DNA from: Muribaculaceae bacterium
GTDB lineage: Bacteria; Bacillota; Clostridia; Lachnospirales; Lachnospiraceae
Assembly: GCA_023666425.1 (NCBI GenBank)
Contig: JAMPCA010000001.1
Coordinates: 297,136-359,341, forward strand
Length of the DNA: 62,206 nucleotides
Direction of reading: 5' to 3'
Shown here: piece by piece, positions 50,226 through 59,681 of the stretch
How positions within the stretch are numbered: position 1 is the stretch's first letter
Layout: each line of letters begins with the position of its first letter
Notes under the pieces: model-generated
Seen by the model: only the letters and a program-made list of their open reading frames with translations
Told to the model about the DNA's origin: nothing
Databases searched by the model: none
Position numbers and translations under genes: made by a program

Positions 50226-51206
50226 ATGATTTTTTTTCTGAGTGATCTGGAATATGCCGTTGTCGCCTTTGTGGGGATTCTGTTCGCTTTCGGGGCAACC
50301 TGCATCGCGATTCACAAGCTGAACCGGTTTCTGCCGACGGACATGGGAAGAGCCTATGCCCACGACGGCGCGCTCTCGGCGGGGAAGCCAAGGGGAGCGG
50401 GAATCATCTTCGTCTTTGTCTTTGTGGCGGCGACGCTGGTTTTTGCCCAGATGAATGTAGAGACAGGGCTGTATCTGATACTGATTGTGATAGAGATGTT
50501 CACGGGGTATTTTGACGATGCGGCAAAAGAACCGTGGAACGAGTACCTGAAAGGATTTCTGGATCTGGCGGTGGCGGTCGTGACGGCTCTCGTGTATCTG
50601 CACTACAATGGAAGCGCAGTTACCTTCGCTCTCGCAAATACGACGGTGACGCTTCATCCGGCGCTGTTTGGCATCCTCACGGTGATCCTTGTGTGGGCGT
50701 CGATCAATGTGACGAACTGCACGGACGGCGTGGACGGCCTCTCGGGAACGCTGACCATTATCACGATTATGACCTTTTTCGTGCTGGATAATCTGCGGGG
50801 CGTGGACGATGGCTTTAACTATTGTCTTCTGCTCTTTGTTGTGTGTCTTTTGGGATATCTGTGGTACAATGCGACTCCCAGCAAGCTTTTGATGGGGGAT
50901 GCCGGCTCGCGCGCCATGGGTATTTTTATCGCGATCGCGGCGCTTAAATCCAAAAGCCCCCTTTTGTATCTGCTGGCGGCCGCCATGCTGATCATTGACG
51001 GAGGCCTGGGGCTGGTCAAGGTGTCGCTTTTGCGCTTCCTCAAAATACATATTCTCAAAAAAGTGACGACGCCGATCCACGACCATGTGAGAAAGAATAT
51101 GGGCTGGTCGAACGCGCAGGTGGTATTCCGGTTCGCCATTATTCAGATTGTGATCAGTCTGGCGGCGGTGTATCTTGTGATGATTCAGGCTACACGCGGC
51201 GCGTAA
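50226..51206 (+). CDS. MraY-family glycosyl-1-phosphate transferase (paralogue)
   Basis: A 326-residue membrane enzyme with about ten helices that moves a sugar-phosphate to the lipid undecaprenyl phosphate. It has YFDDAAK, NCTDGVDGL, LLMGDAGSRAMG and TPIHDHVRKNMGW. MraY proper has HHH in the last motif; here the middle His is Asp. It stands alone, not in a mur/dcw cluster, so it may be a second MraY or a transferase for another polymer. The promoter and AAGGAGG place the start at 50226, not further upstream. Its 3' end overlaps the convergent gene by 17 bases. Confidence 0.85.
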   Translation: MIFFLSDLEYAVVAFVGILFAFGATCIAIHKLNRFLPTDMGRAYAHDGALSAGKPRGAGIIFVFVFVAATLVFAQMNVETGLYLILIVIEMFTGYFDDAAKEPWNEYLKGFLDLAVAVVTALVYLHYNGSAVTFALANTTVTLHPALFGILTVILVWASINVTNCTDGVDGLSGTLTIITIMTFFVLDNLRGVDDGFNYCLLLFVVCLLGYLWYNATPSKLLMGDAGSRAMGIFIAIAALKSKSPLLYLLAAAMLIIDGGLGLVKVSLLRFLKIHILKKVTTPIHDHVRKNMGWSNAQVVFRFAIIQIVISLAAVYLVMIQATRGA

Positions 51207-52233
51207 GCAGCGCGATGAGTTTCTCAATATGAAAGGGTTTTCCCTGAACCGCCTGGACTTTCAGGCGGTTTTCCTCGTTAAAGCCGACAAGAATGCTGTG
51301 GTTCGCCTCCGCAAGATAGTCCATGATACCGTCGATGTCTGACTTGGTATTTTTGGGACAGTGCACATACATATGCTTGTTCGCCGTGATGTGCATCGTG
51401 TAGGAGATACTAAAGTGGTACCACAGGAATTTGTGCAGCGTGGAGTGCTTGTATATCCACAGAATCTCCTGAATCGGCAGGATTGCGTTGCCATAGGGGC
51501 TTGTCATAATAAAGTAGTGCTCTGTGATAAAGAGATCCTCAGTGGCAAGCTGCGGGAGGGTGAGCAATTCTTCCTCGGCCTCCGCAAGAATCTGCTTCGG
51601 GCGACCGAATACCACAAGGTTCTGGCAGGGCGGCGACACGCTTGGGAAGCGGATGTATACGAGGCAGGTCAAAAGGTAGAGTACCGCATAGATCATGGTG
51701 CCGAAGTAGAACAGGAACAGCGCCCGGGTGGTCAGAAGGTGATAGTCCGGCTCGCTGAAATAGTACCTGGGGAGCTGGCCGGAGATGCCCTTTGACGTCC
51801 ATGCCAGATCTTCCGCCAGCCTGGCAAGGAGTGTCTCGTAGGATGCTTTTCCCGGCATAAGGAGGCCGGTGACGGTCAGGTTTTCGATGGAGGGAAGTCC
51901 CTCCTCGCAGGTCTCGGGGGAGAGTAGCACAATGACGCACTCTGCGCCCCGCATGGCATAGTAGTAATAGCCTCTGGTGCGCCCGTACTGTTCGCTGGTA
52001 TAGCCGCAGAAGCGCAGATCAGAAAATTCGGCGCTCACATAGTGGCTTTTGTCCTCATAGACATCTGCGAAGGACTCCGCATCGGTGAGCCGGTAGGGGC
52101 GCAGCATGTCCGACATCGGGAAAAGGAGCCAGATAAAGCCCAAAAGCAGCAGATAGAAAATGGGTGAGAAAAGCCTTCTGCGGTAAAAGGAGCGGATATT
52201 TCTTGTGATGTAGTGTTCGTAATTTTCAGTCAT
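51190..52233 (-). CDS. Membrane protein of unknown function (DUF6709-like)
   Basis: A 347-residue protein with one helix near the N-terminus (FYLLLLGFIWLLF) and a second near residue 170-190 (ALFLFYFGTMIYAVLYLL). Between them is a domain of about 125 residues that would be outside. The C-terminal 150 residues (EEELLTLPQLATEDLFITEHY) look like a PH-type cytoplasmic domain. The name DUF6709 is a guess from memory. It has its own promoter. No function can be given. Confidence 0.6.
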   Translation of the reverse strand: MTENYEHYITRNIRSFYRRRLFSPIFYLLLLGFIWLLFPMSDMLRPYRLTDAESFADVYEDKSHYVSAEFSDLRFCGYTSEQYGRTRGYYYYAMRGAECVIVLLSPETCEEGLPSIENLTVTGLLMPGKASYETLLARLAEDLAWTSKGISGQLPRYYFSEPDYHLLTTRALFLFYFGTMIYAVLYLLTCLVYIRFPSVSPPCQNLVVFGRPKQILAEAEEELLTLPQLATEDLFITEHYFIMTSPYGNAILPIQEILWIYKHSTLHKFLWYHFSISYTMHITANKHMYVHCPKNTKSDIDGIMDYLAEANHSILVGFNEENRLKVQAVQGKPFHIEKLIALLTRRV

Positions 52234-52262
52234 AAGCCAGATCCCTTCAAAAGTCTAGTCTT

Positions 52263-52291
52263 AGTATAAGGGTTTCCCGCAGAATAATCAA
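52263..52291 (-). promoter_or_regulatory. Promoter of the DUF6709-like gene
   Basis: On the minus strand TTGATT (52291-52286), 17 bases, TATACT (52268-52263). Its -35 box is 2 bases from that of the divergent methyltransferase promoter, so the two are back to back. Confidence 0.7.
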
Positions 52292-52293
52292 CC

Positions 52294-52322
52294 TTGCTTT
52301 TCCGCTGAAAACTTGTTAAGAT
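52294..52322 (+). promoter_or_regulatory. Promoter of the methyltransferase-hslO-nadE run
   Basis: TTGCTT (52294-52299), 17 bases, TAAGAT (52317-52322), 26 bases before the ATG. Confidence 0.65.
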
Positions 52323-52348
52323 AGACAAAGAGTTGAGGAGAGTGGGAA

Positions 52349-53086
52349 ATGGAAGCGTACACATGCTTTGCGCAGGTCTATGACCTGTTTATGGATAATG
52401 TGCCCTATGAGGCATGGGGCAGAAGACTGTGCTCCCTTTTGCACGGGGAGGGCATAGATTCCGGCACGGTGGTGGAGCTGGGCTGCGGCACGGGGCGGCT
52501 GACCCGGCAGCTGGCGGCGCGCTATGATATGATCGGGGTGGATAATTCCTTAGACATGCTGCAGATTGCAGGGCAGGAGGACGACGGGATCCTGTATCTC
52601 CTGCAGGATATGCGTAAGCTGTCCCTCTGTGATGCGGCGGCGGCAGTTTACAGTGCCTGCGACAGTCTGAATTATATTTTAGAGAAGGAGGAACTGGCGC
52701 ATGTCTTTGCGCTGGTTTACCGCTGGCTTTTGCCCGGGGGTCTGTTTGTCTTTGATATGAATACGCCGTACAAATACCGGGAGCTTCTGGCGGAGAACAC
52801 GTTTGCGGAGAACCGGGAAGAGGGCAGCTTTATCTGGGAGAATGCTTACGATCCCGCGACCCGTGTGAATGAGTACGGCCTGACGCTCTTTATTAAGGAG
52901 GGGACGGGGCTTTTCCGGCGGATGGAGGAGACGCATTTTCAGCGCTGTTACGATCCTGCGGAGGTGGAGGAGCTGCTTAGGCAGGCGGGCTTTGCCCTGC
53001 TTGGCGTTTATGACGATTACAGTGAATGTCCGCTTGCGGAAGACAGTGAGCGTGCCCTGTTTGTGGCAAAAAGAGGGGACGCATAA
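52349..53086 (+). CDS. Class I SAM-dependent methyltransferase
   Basis: A 245-residue enzyme with SAM-binding VVELGCGTGRL near residue 48, GVDNSLDML as the acidic strand, and a DMNTPYKY substrate segment. The substrate is unknown. It lies 24 bases before hslO, and the three genes to nadE read as an operon. A weak GAGGAG site precedes the ATG. Confidence 0.85.
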   Translation: MEAYTCFAQVYDLFMDNVPYEAWGRRLCSLLHGEGIDSGTVVELGCGTGRLTRQLAARYDMIGVDNSLDMLQIAGQEDDGILYLLQDMRKLSLCDAAAAVYSACDSLNYILEKEELAHVFALVYRWLLPGGLFVFDMNTPYKYRELLAENTFAENREEGSFIWENAYDPATRVNEYGLTLFIKEGTGLFRRMEETHFQRCYDPAEVEELLRQAGFALLGVYDDYSECPLAEDSERALFVAKRGDA

Positions 53087-53110
53087 TTTTTATGGAAAAA
53101 GGAGATGCTT

Positions 53111-53977
53111 ATGTCGGATTATATTGTGCGTGCGACGGCGGCGGATGCCGGGATTCGCGCATTTGCGATTACCTCGGGGGGACTGGTGGAGACCGCGAGG
53201 CAGAATCATAATACTTCGCCGATTATGACGGCAGCGCTGGGGCGGCTCTTGTCCGCCGGGGCGATGATGGGTTCGATGCTCAAGGGAGAGAAGGAGCTTG
53301 TGACCCTGCGGATTGAGTGCAGCGGACCCGCAAAGGGGCTGACGGTGACAGCGGATGCGGGGGGAAAGGTGAAGGGCTTTGTCAAAAATCCTCTGGTCGA
53401 TCTGCCTCCGAACGCGCAGGGCAAGCTGAATGTCGGCGGTGCGCTGGATCTGGGAATTTTAAGCGTTATTAAGGACATGGGGCTCAAGGAGCCTTATGTG
53501 GGTCAGTGCCAGCTGCAGACCGGAGAGATTGCGGAGGATCTGACCTACTACTTTGCCGCCTCGGAGCAGACGCCCTCGGCAGTGGGGCTGGGAGTGCTGA
53601 TGAATGCGGACAACACGGTCAGGCAGGCGGGAGGCTTTATTATCCAGCTCATGCCGGATACTGGCGACGAGGTGATTGAGAAGCTGGAGACGCGGATCCG
53701 CGAGATTGACTCCGTGACGATGATGCTGGAGCGGGGGCTTTCGCCGGAGGGGATTCTGGAGGAGATCCTGGGAGATTTTTCCCTGGAGATTACGGATACG
53801 CTGGAGACTGCCTTTGTCTGCGACTGTTCCAAAGAGAGGGTATCCCGCGCGCTTGCGACGTTGAGCAGAGAGGATCTGGACTCGATCATCAACGACGGCG
53901 AGGAGATTGAGGTCAGGTGCCAGTTCTGCAATAAAGCCTATACTTTTGGAATTGCGGAGCTAAAGGCGCTTAAATAA
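53111..53977 (+). CDS. hslO: Hsp33 redox-regulated chaperone
   Basis: A 288-residue holdase switched on by oxidation. The core (MSDYIVRATAADAGIRAFA) is followed by a linker and a C-terminal zinc switch with four cysteines (CDCSKE and CQFCNK). Two ATGs lie 6 bases apart; the ribosome site GGAG touches the first, so 53111 is chosen. In an anaerobe it would guard against oxygen exposure. Confidence 0.95.
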   Translation: MSDYIVRATAADAGIRAFAITSGGLVETARQNHNTSPIMTAALGRLLSAGAMMGSMLKGEKELVTLRIECSGPAKGLTVTADAGGKVKGFVKNPLVDLPPNAQGKLNVGGALDLGILSVIKDMGLKEPYVGQCQLQTGEIAEDLTYYFAASEQTPSAVGLGVLMNADNTVRQAGGFIIQLMPDTGDEVIEKLETRIREIDSVTMMLERGLSPEGILEEILGDFSLEITDTLETAFVCDCSKERVSRALATLSREDLDSIINDGEEIEVRCQFCNKAYTFGIAELKALK

Positions 53978-53991
53978 AAGGAGATGAGACT

Positions 53992-55917
53992 GTGAAGGAT
54001 GGATTTGTCAGGACAGCGTCTGTCACGCCGAAGCTTCGGGTGGCCGATGTTTCTTACAATGGAGCGCGGATACGGGAGTACATGAAGGAGACGGCGGAGG
54101 CAGGCGCGAAGATTGTGGTATTCCCGGAGCTGTGTATCACAAGCTATACCTGCGGAGATCTTTTCTGGCAGGAAAAGCTTCTGGAATCTGCGAAGGCGGA
54201 ACTTATGGGGCTTGCGGAGGCTGCCAAAGACTGGGACGCCCTCTTTTTTGTGGGGCTTCCCCTTGCGGTGAATGGAAAGCTCTACAATATGGCGGCGGCG
54301 CTTTCCATGGGGCGGGTGCTGGGGCTTGTGCCCAAGACGTTTCTGCCCAATTACAATGAATTTTACGAGGCGAGGTATTTTACCTCCGGGGAGATGCTGG
54401 ATACGGAGTTTACCCTGCCGGATGGGAGCGGGGTGCCCGTGGGGACGGATCTGATTTTTCAGTGTGAGAAGCTGCCGGAGCTGACGGTTGCGGCAGAGAT
54501 CTGCGAGGATCTGTGGGCGCCGGATCCCCCGAGTATCCGCCATGCGCTGGCAGGGGCGAATGTGATCGTCAATCTCTCCGCCTCGGATGAGATTACGGCA
54601 AAGGCGGTATACCGGAGAGAGCTGGTGAGCGGACAGTCTGCCCGCCTTGTCTGCGGTTATGTCTATGCATCGGCGGGGGAGGGTGAGTCCACGCAGGATC
54701 TGGTGTACTCCGGGCATGACATGATTGCGGAGAACGGCCGCATACTGGGGGAGTCGAGATTTAAGGAGGGCGCGGTGTATGCGGAGCTGGATGTGAAGAG
54801 GCTTGCCGCAGACCGCAGGAGAATGACGACTTTTCTCACGGAGGAGAGCTATCTGCGGATTCCCTTCTCTTTAGAGATTACGGAGACAAAGCTGAGCCGT
54901 CCCATCGACCCCATGCCCTTTGTGCCGGGCGATGACAGGAAGAGGCAGGAGCGCTGTGAGGAGATTCTTATGCTGCAGGCGCTGGGACTGAAAAAGCGTC
55001 TGGAGCACACGGACAGCCGGGCGGCAGTGATTGGGATTTCCGGCGGGCTGGACTCGACGCTGGCGCTGCTGGTCACTGTGAAGGCCTTTGATCTGCTGGG
55101 GCGTGACCACGCCGGAATTGTGGCGGTCACGATGCCGGGCTTCGGTACCACCGACCGCACCTACGACAATGCCCTGCGGCTGGTGCGCTGTCTTGGCGCA
55201 GAGCTGGTGGAGATTGACATTAAAAATGCAGTGAATGTGCACTTTGCGGATATCGGACAGGATGCAAATGTCCGTGACGTGACCTACGAGAATTCGCAGG
55301 CGCGGGAGCGCACCCAGATTCTGATGGATCTCGCCAATAAAAAGGGCGGCATGGTGATCGGAACCGGTGATCTCTCGGAGCTGGCGCTGGGCTGGGCGAC
55401 CTACAACGGCGACCATATGTCGATGTACGCGGTAAACGCTTCTGTGCCCAAGACGCTGGTGCGGCATCTCGTGCGCTATTATGCGGATGCCTGCGGTGAT
55501 GGGACGCTGAAAAAGACGCTTTTTGATGTGCTGGACACGCCGGTATCCCCGGAGCTGCTCCCGCCCGAGGAAGGGCAGATTGTCCAGAAGACGGAGGAGC
55601 TGGTGGGTCCCTACGAGCTGCACGATTTTTTCCTCTATCATATGCTGCGCTGCGGCTCGTCCCCGGCCAAGATTTTCAGGCTGGCGAAGCTGGCGTTTTA
55701 CGGCGTGTACGGGGAGCCGGTGATTTTAAAGTGGGAGAAGAGCTTCTACCGGCGGTTTTTTGCGCAGCAGTTTAAGCGCTCCTGCCTGCCGGACGGCCCG
55801 AAGGTCGGGACGGTTGCCGTGTCGCCGCGGGGGGATCTGCGGATGCCCAGCGACGCGTGCGCCTCTCTGTGGCTTGCGGAGCTGGAGCAGCTTGGGAAAG
55901 AACTGGAAGTTGACTGA
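53992..55917 (+). CDS. nadE: Glutamine-hydrolysing NAD+ synthase
   Basis: A 641-residue two-domain enzyme. The nitrilase-type domain (1-290) has Glu in FPELCIT, Lys in VPKTFLPNY and Cys in AAEICEDLW, and releases ammonia from Gln. The C-terminal domain has the ATP loop ISGGLDST (near 345) and makes NAD from deamido-NAD. The start is GTG behind AAAGGAG. The length is normal for the long form. It lies 14 bases after hslO. Confidence 0.96.
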   Translation: MKDGFVRTASVTPKLRVADVSYNGARIREYMKETAEAGAKIVVFPELCITSYTCGDLFWQEKLLESAKAELMGLAEAAKDWDALFFVGLPLAVNGKLYNMAAALSMGRVLGLVPKTFLPNYNEFYEARYFTSGEMLDTEFTLPDGSGVPVGTDLIFQCEKLPELTVAAEICEDLWAPDPPSIRHALAGANVIVNLSASDEITAKAVYRRELVSGQSARLVCGYVYASAGEGESTQDLVYSGHDMIAENGRILGESRFKEGAVYAELDVKRLAADRRRMTTFLTEESYLRIPFSLEITETKLSRPIDPMPFVPGDDRKRQERCEEILMLQALGLKKRLEHTDSRAAVIGISGGLDSTLALLVTVKAFDLLGRDHAGIVAVTMPGFGTTDRTYDNALRLVRCLGAELVEIDIKNAVNVHFADIGQDANVRDVTYENSQARERTQILMDLANKKGGMVIGTGDLSELALGWATYNGDHMSMYAVNASVPKTLVRHLVRYYADACGDGTLKKTLFDVLDTPVSPELLPPEEGQIVQKTEELVGPYELHDFFLYHMLRCGSSPAKIFRLAKLAFYGVYGEPVILKWEKSFYRRFFAQQFKRSCLPDGPKVGTVAVSPRGDLRMPSDACASLWLAELEQLGKELEVD

Positions 55918-55942
55918 TAAAGCGTCTGGAGGGATGAGTTTA

Positions 55943-56533
55943 ATGAAAGATATATTTTTTAAAAGTGTGGCGGCGAGTCTTATGATCTCGCTTGGGGTGG
56001 CAGTGCTGTTCTCGGTCGGCACCCCGGTCGGCCCCTTTTTGTTTGCCCTGGGTCTGCTGGGCGTGTGCACATTAAAGGCGAACCTTTTTACGGGAAAATG
56101 CGGCTATCTGTTTTTGGAGCATCTGAAAATTTCCGAGCTTTTGGAAATTCTGCTGATCAATCTGCTTTCCGGCTATCTGTTCGGGTATATTCTGAGTGTA
56201 GGCAATCCCGCCTATTATGCGCAGGCGCTGGAAAAGATCAGTACATGGAGCTTTGATCCGGCGTTTTTTATCCGGGCGCTGTTCTGCGGTGTGATTATGT
56301 TTGTGGCGGTGGAGATCTTTAAGAGAGGCTCCGCGCTCGGGATTTTGCTGGGGATTCCGCTCTTTATCTTCTCCGGCTTCCAGCACTGTATCGCCAATAT
56401 CATTGTGCTGGGAATGGGGCGCACCATGGACGCTTCGATTCTTCTGTGTATCGCGGGCAATTTTTGCGGCTCTCTTTTCGTGGCGCATTTGCTGAATCCC
56501 CAGTGGGAGCCGAAGGGGAAATCCAGTACATAG
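55943..56533 (+). CDS. Short formate/nitrite transporter (FNT) family protein
   Basis: A 196-residue membrane protein with six hydrophobic helices. FTGKCGYLFLEHLK and the region GNFCGSLFVAHLLNP recall FNT channels (FocA, NirC) but are shorter than the usual 260-280 residues. Two in-frame ATGs occur (55934 and 55943); GGAGG at 55928-55932 suits the second. It lies 25 bases after nadE. A channel for formate or another small anion is likely; the substrate is uncertain. Confidence 0.7.
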   Translation: MKDIFFKSVAASLMISLGVAVLFSVGTPVGPFLFALGLLGVCTLKANLFTGKCGYLFLEHLKISELLEILLINLLSGYLFGYILSVGNPAYYAQALEKISTWSFDPAFFIRALFCGVIMFVAVEIFKRGSALGILLGIPLFIFSGFQHCIANIIVLGMGRTMDASILLCIAGNFCGSLFVAHLLNPQWEPKGKSST

Positions 56534-56562
56534 TACGGCGGAGGGATAAAGGAGGAGAATTT

Positions 56563-58281
56563 ATGGAGTATGCGGCAATTCACCACGATATGGATAAACG
56601 GTTTTGTTACGCGCTTGCGCCGGATTGTTTTTTGTTTCGGATTCGGACGAAGAAGGGGGATATGCGGCAGGTGGTTATGCACTATCAGGACAAATATCTG
56701 CCGATAAAGTTCATGGATACCCGGAAAGAGACGCTTATGGAGAAGGCGGCCAGCGACGAATACTGGGATTACTATGAGCTGACGCTGCATTTTCATGTGG
56801 TCTGCCTCCGGTATTTTTTTGAGCTTACGGACTGTGCCGGGGAGAAGATCTATTACGGGAATTACGAATTTTCCCGCGAATGCATCACGGACATAGACAA
56901 GATGTTTGACTGTCCGCAGAATCTGCGGGAGGAGGAGTGTTTTGCCGTGCCGGAGTGGGCTGCAAATCAGGTGGTCTACCAGATTTTTCCCTCCCGTTTT
57001 GCGGCGAGCCGGCCGGTGGACAGGGAGCTGTGGTACAAGGCGCCCATTGCGCCGGATGATAATCTGCACGGGGATCTGCGGGGAATTATTGCACACATGG
57101 AGCATATGCACGAGCTGGGAATTGACGTGCTCTATATGACGCCGATTTTCCGCTCAAATTCCAGCCACAAGTACGATACGATTGACTACTATCAGATCGA
57201 TCCTTCTTTTGGGACGAAGGAGGACTTAAAGGAGCTGGTGCAAAAGGCGCACAGTCTCGGTATGCGGGTGGTTTTGGACGGGGTGTTTAACCATACGGCG
57301 CCGGAGTTTTTTGCCTTTTCGGATATTGTTGAAAAGGAGGAGAAGTCCCGGTATCTGGACTGGTATTTTGTGGAGGGTTTTCCGCTTGTCCGGGAGTGGG
57401 GGAAGAAGCCGAATTTTAAGACGTTCAGTTACTATGGAGGGATGCCGAAGCTGAATTTGAGAAACCCGGAGGTGGAGGCGTACATTTTCGACGTGGCGCG
57501 CTACTGGATTAGGGAGTGCGATATCGACGGCTGGCGGCTGGACGTGGGAGATGAGATCAGCCACCGCTTCTGGAAGCGTTTCAGGGAGGCGGTGAAGCAG
57601 GAGAAGTCCGATCTGCTGATTATTGGCGAGGTCTGGCACTATGCCGGGGATTTTCTGGAGGGAGACGAGTGGGATACCGTGATGAATTACCACTTTTATC
57701 TGGCGGTGATGGATTTTGTCGCCAGGGAGAGCATCACGGCCACGGAACTGTTAGAGAGGCTCTCTTATATGCGGGGGCGCATCCACACGCGGGTGTATCC
57801 GCTTTTGTGGAATCTGATTGACAGCCATGACACCGCCCGCTTTTTACATAGCTGTGGAAATGACAAGAAAAAACAGCGGCTTGGCGCCGCCTTTCTGCTC
57901 CTGCTTCCGGGGATGCCCATGATCTATTATGGGGATGAGTATGCGATGCAGGGCGGAAAAGACCCGGACTGCCGCCGGGGAATGGCATGGGACGGGGCGC
58001 ATCAGGACGGAGAGATGTTTGCGTGGTACAAGAGGCTGATTGCCGTGCGCCATGCAAGCCCCTGCCTGACCGCGGGAAAGCTTATGGATGCGGCGGCAGA
58101 GGATTCGACGGGGCTTATCCGCATGGAGAGGCAGGACGGGAGGGAGCATTTGCTTCTGCTTTTTCATGGAAAAGCAGAGCCCGTGGAGCTTAAGGAGTAC
58201 GAGGGATATGACAATCTTTTGACCGGCGCGCCTTTTACCGGGATTCTGGAGGGCTGGGATGCGGCGGTGCTCAGAGTATAG
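56563..58281 (+). CDS. Alpha-amylase family GH13 (cyclomaltodextrinase/neopullulanase type)
   Basis: A 572-residue cytoplasmic enzyme with an N-terminal beta domain (about 1-115, CBM34-like) before the barrel. Catalytic residues are Asp in GWRLDVGDE (near 327), Glu in IIGEVWH (near 355) and Asp in DSHDTAR (near 422), with DGVFNHT before them. The N-domain and the sequence between motifs fit GH13_20 enzymes, which cut cyclodextrins, pullulan and maltodextrins. AAAGGAGGAG lies before the ATG. The MATE gene follows 9 bases on. Confidence 0.92.
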   Translation: MEYAAIHHDMDKRFCYALAPDCFLFRIRTKKGDMRQVVMHYQDKYLPIKFMDTRKETLMEKAASDEYWDYYELTLHFHVVCLRYFFELTDCAGEKIYYGNYEFSRECITDIDKMFDCPQNLREEECFAVPEWAANQVVYQIFPSRFAASRPVDRELWYKAPIAPDDNLHGDLRGIIAHMEHMHELGIDVLYMTPIFRSNSSHKYDTIDYYQIDPSFGTKEDLKELVQKAHSLGMRVVLDGVFNHTAPEFFAFSDIVEKEEKSRYLDWYFVEGFPLVREWGKKPNFKTFSYYGGMPKLNLRNPEVEAYIFDVARYWIRECDIDGWRLDVGDEISHRFWKRFREAVKQEKSDLLIIGEVWHYAGDFLEGDEWDTVMNYHFYLAVMDFVARESITATELLERLSYMRGRIHTRVYPLLWNLIDSHDTARFLHSCGNDKKKQRLGAAFLLLLPGMPMIYYGDEYAMQGGKDPDCRRGMAWDGAHQDGEMFAWYKRLIAVRHASPCLTAGKLMDAAAEDSTGLIRMERQDGREHLLLLFHGKAEPVELKEYEGYDNLLTGAPFTGILEGWDAAVLRV

Positions 58282-58290
58282 GGGAGAGCT

Positions 58291-59610
58291 ATGGAAGCAC
58301 AAAAGAAAACACTGACACAATTATTTGTTCCCATCTGTTTTGAGACGCTGTTTCTCATGCTGACGGGCATGGTGGACACGCTGATGCTCTCCTCGGTGAG
58401 CGACAATGCGGTGGGGGCGGTGGGAACTGCGAACACTTATATCGGCGTGTTTATCATCATGTTCTCTGTCATTTCCACCGGAATGATGACGGTTATGACA
58501 CAGAATATCGGGGCGGGGCGAACCGGCGTCGCCTATCAGGCAAGACAGCTTGGCTTTGCCTTTAATGCGGTGATGGGCATTCTCATGTCGGTCTTTTTAT
58601 CGGTCTTTGCCGGAAATATTTTGCATCTGGTGGGCGTGGCGCCCGCCTTGATGGAGCCTGCCGCCGTCTATCTGAAAATTGTGGGAGGCGGCTGTATCCT
58701 TCCCGCGCTGATTCCGATTTTTTCCGGTTATCTGCGCGCTTTTGGCTTTACAAAACAGTCGCTGGCCGCATCGATCGTGGGCAATCTCACGAATTTTGCG
58801 CTCAACGCTTTTTTCCTCTTTGTCGTGGGCTGGGGCGTGCGGGGTGTGGCGATTGCCACAGTAATCTCCCGGGTGGTGAACCTGCTCCTTGTGGTGTTCA
58901 TGGGGCATCTTTTAGTGCACGCGAAGGAGAGCCCGGAGCGCATGGCAAACCGAAAGGTGTTTGCGCAGATTGTGAAGGTCGGTCTGCCGTCTGCCTGCGA
59001 GTCGGCGCTGTACAATCTTGCCATGACCCTGGTGATCCGTTTTATGAACCAGATGGACGCGGAGGGAATCAATGTGACGGCGCGTTCCTATACCATGCAG
59101 ATCGCGAATTTTTCCTACTGTGTGGGCGCGGCGCTGGCGCAGGCGAACGCGATTATGACGGGCTGGCGGATCGGGGCAAAGGACTTTCCTGCCTGCGAAA
59201 AGGGAACGAGAAAGGCGGCAATTATCGGAGTCATCACCGCCTCCTGCGTAGAGACGGTATTTGCGCTGTCGGCAAATGTTCTGGTGGGATTTTTCACGGA
59301 CGACCCGCAGATGATCGCGCTGGTGGGAAAGCTGCTTTTTGTGGATATTGTCCTTGAGATGGGCAGAGTGACGAATCTGGTGTACGGGCAGGCGTTAAAA
59401 ACCAGCGGTGATGCGGTTTTTCCCGTGGTGCTGGGTGTGATTTTCATGTTTCTGTGCGCGGTGGGAGGCACCTGGCTTTTCGGCATGAAGCTGCAGCTTT
59501 ATGCGGTCGGGGCATATATCGGCATGGCGGGCGATGAATGCGTGAGAGCCATCGGTATGATGCTGCGGTGGAAGAGCGGCAGATGGAAGACAAAACGTCT
59601 GGTGGAATGA
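58291..59610 (+). CDS. MATE family exporter, second copy
   Basis: A 439-residue membrane protein with twelve helices. GMVDTLMLSSVSDNAVGAVG near the N-terminus is the MatE signature. It is not closely alike to the exporter at 21165, so the two are different subfamilies. The gap to the GH13 gene is 9 bases, which is unusual company and suggests only co-transcription. GGAGAG precedes the ATG. Confidence 0.9.
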   Translation: MEAQKKTLTQLFVPICFETLFLMLTGMVDTLMLSSVSDNAVGAVGTANTYIGVFIIMFSVISTGMMTVMTQNIGAGRTGVAYQARQLGFAFNAVMGILMSVFLSVFAGNILHLVGVAPALMEPAAVYLKIVGGGCILPALIPIFSGYLRAFGFTKQSLAASIVGNLTNFALNAFFLFVVGWGVRGVAIATVISRVVNLLLVVFMGHLLVHAKESPERMANRKVFAQIVKVGLPSACESALYNLAMTLVIRFMNQMDAEGINVTARSYTMQIANFSYCVGAALAQANAIMTGWRIGAKDFPACEKGTRKAAIIGVITASCVETVFALSANVLVGFFTDDPQMIALVGKLLFVDIVLEMGRVTNLVYGQALKTSGDAVFPVVLGVIFMFLCAVGGTWLFGMKLQLYAVGAYIGMAGDECVRAIGMMLRWKSGRWKTKRLVE

Positions 59611-59681
59611 TGTTTTGTGGAGGACAATGAAACGTCTGGTGAGGTTATGATTTGTAGATTAATAAAACGAAGGGGGAGGAG

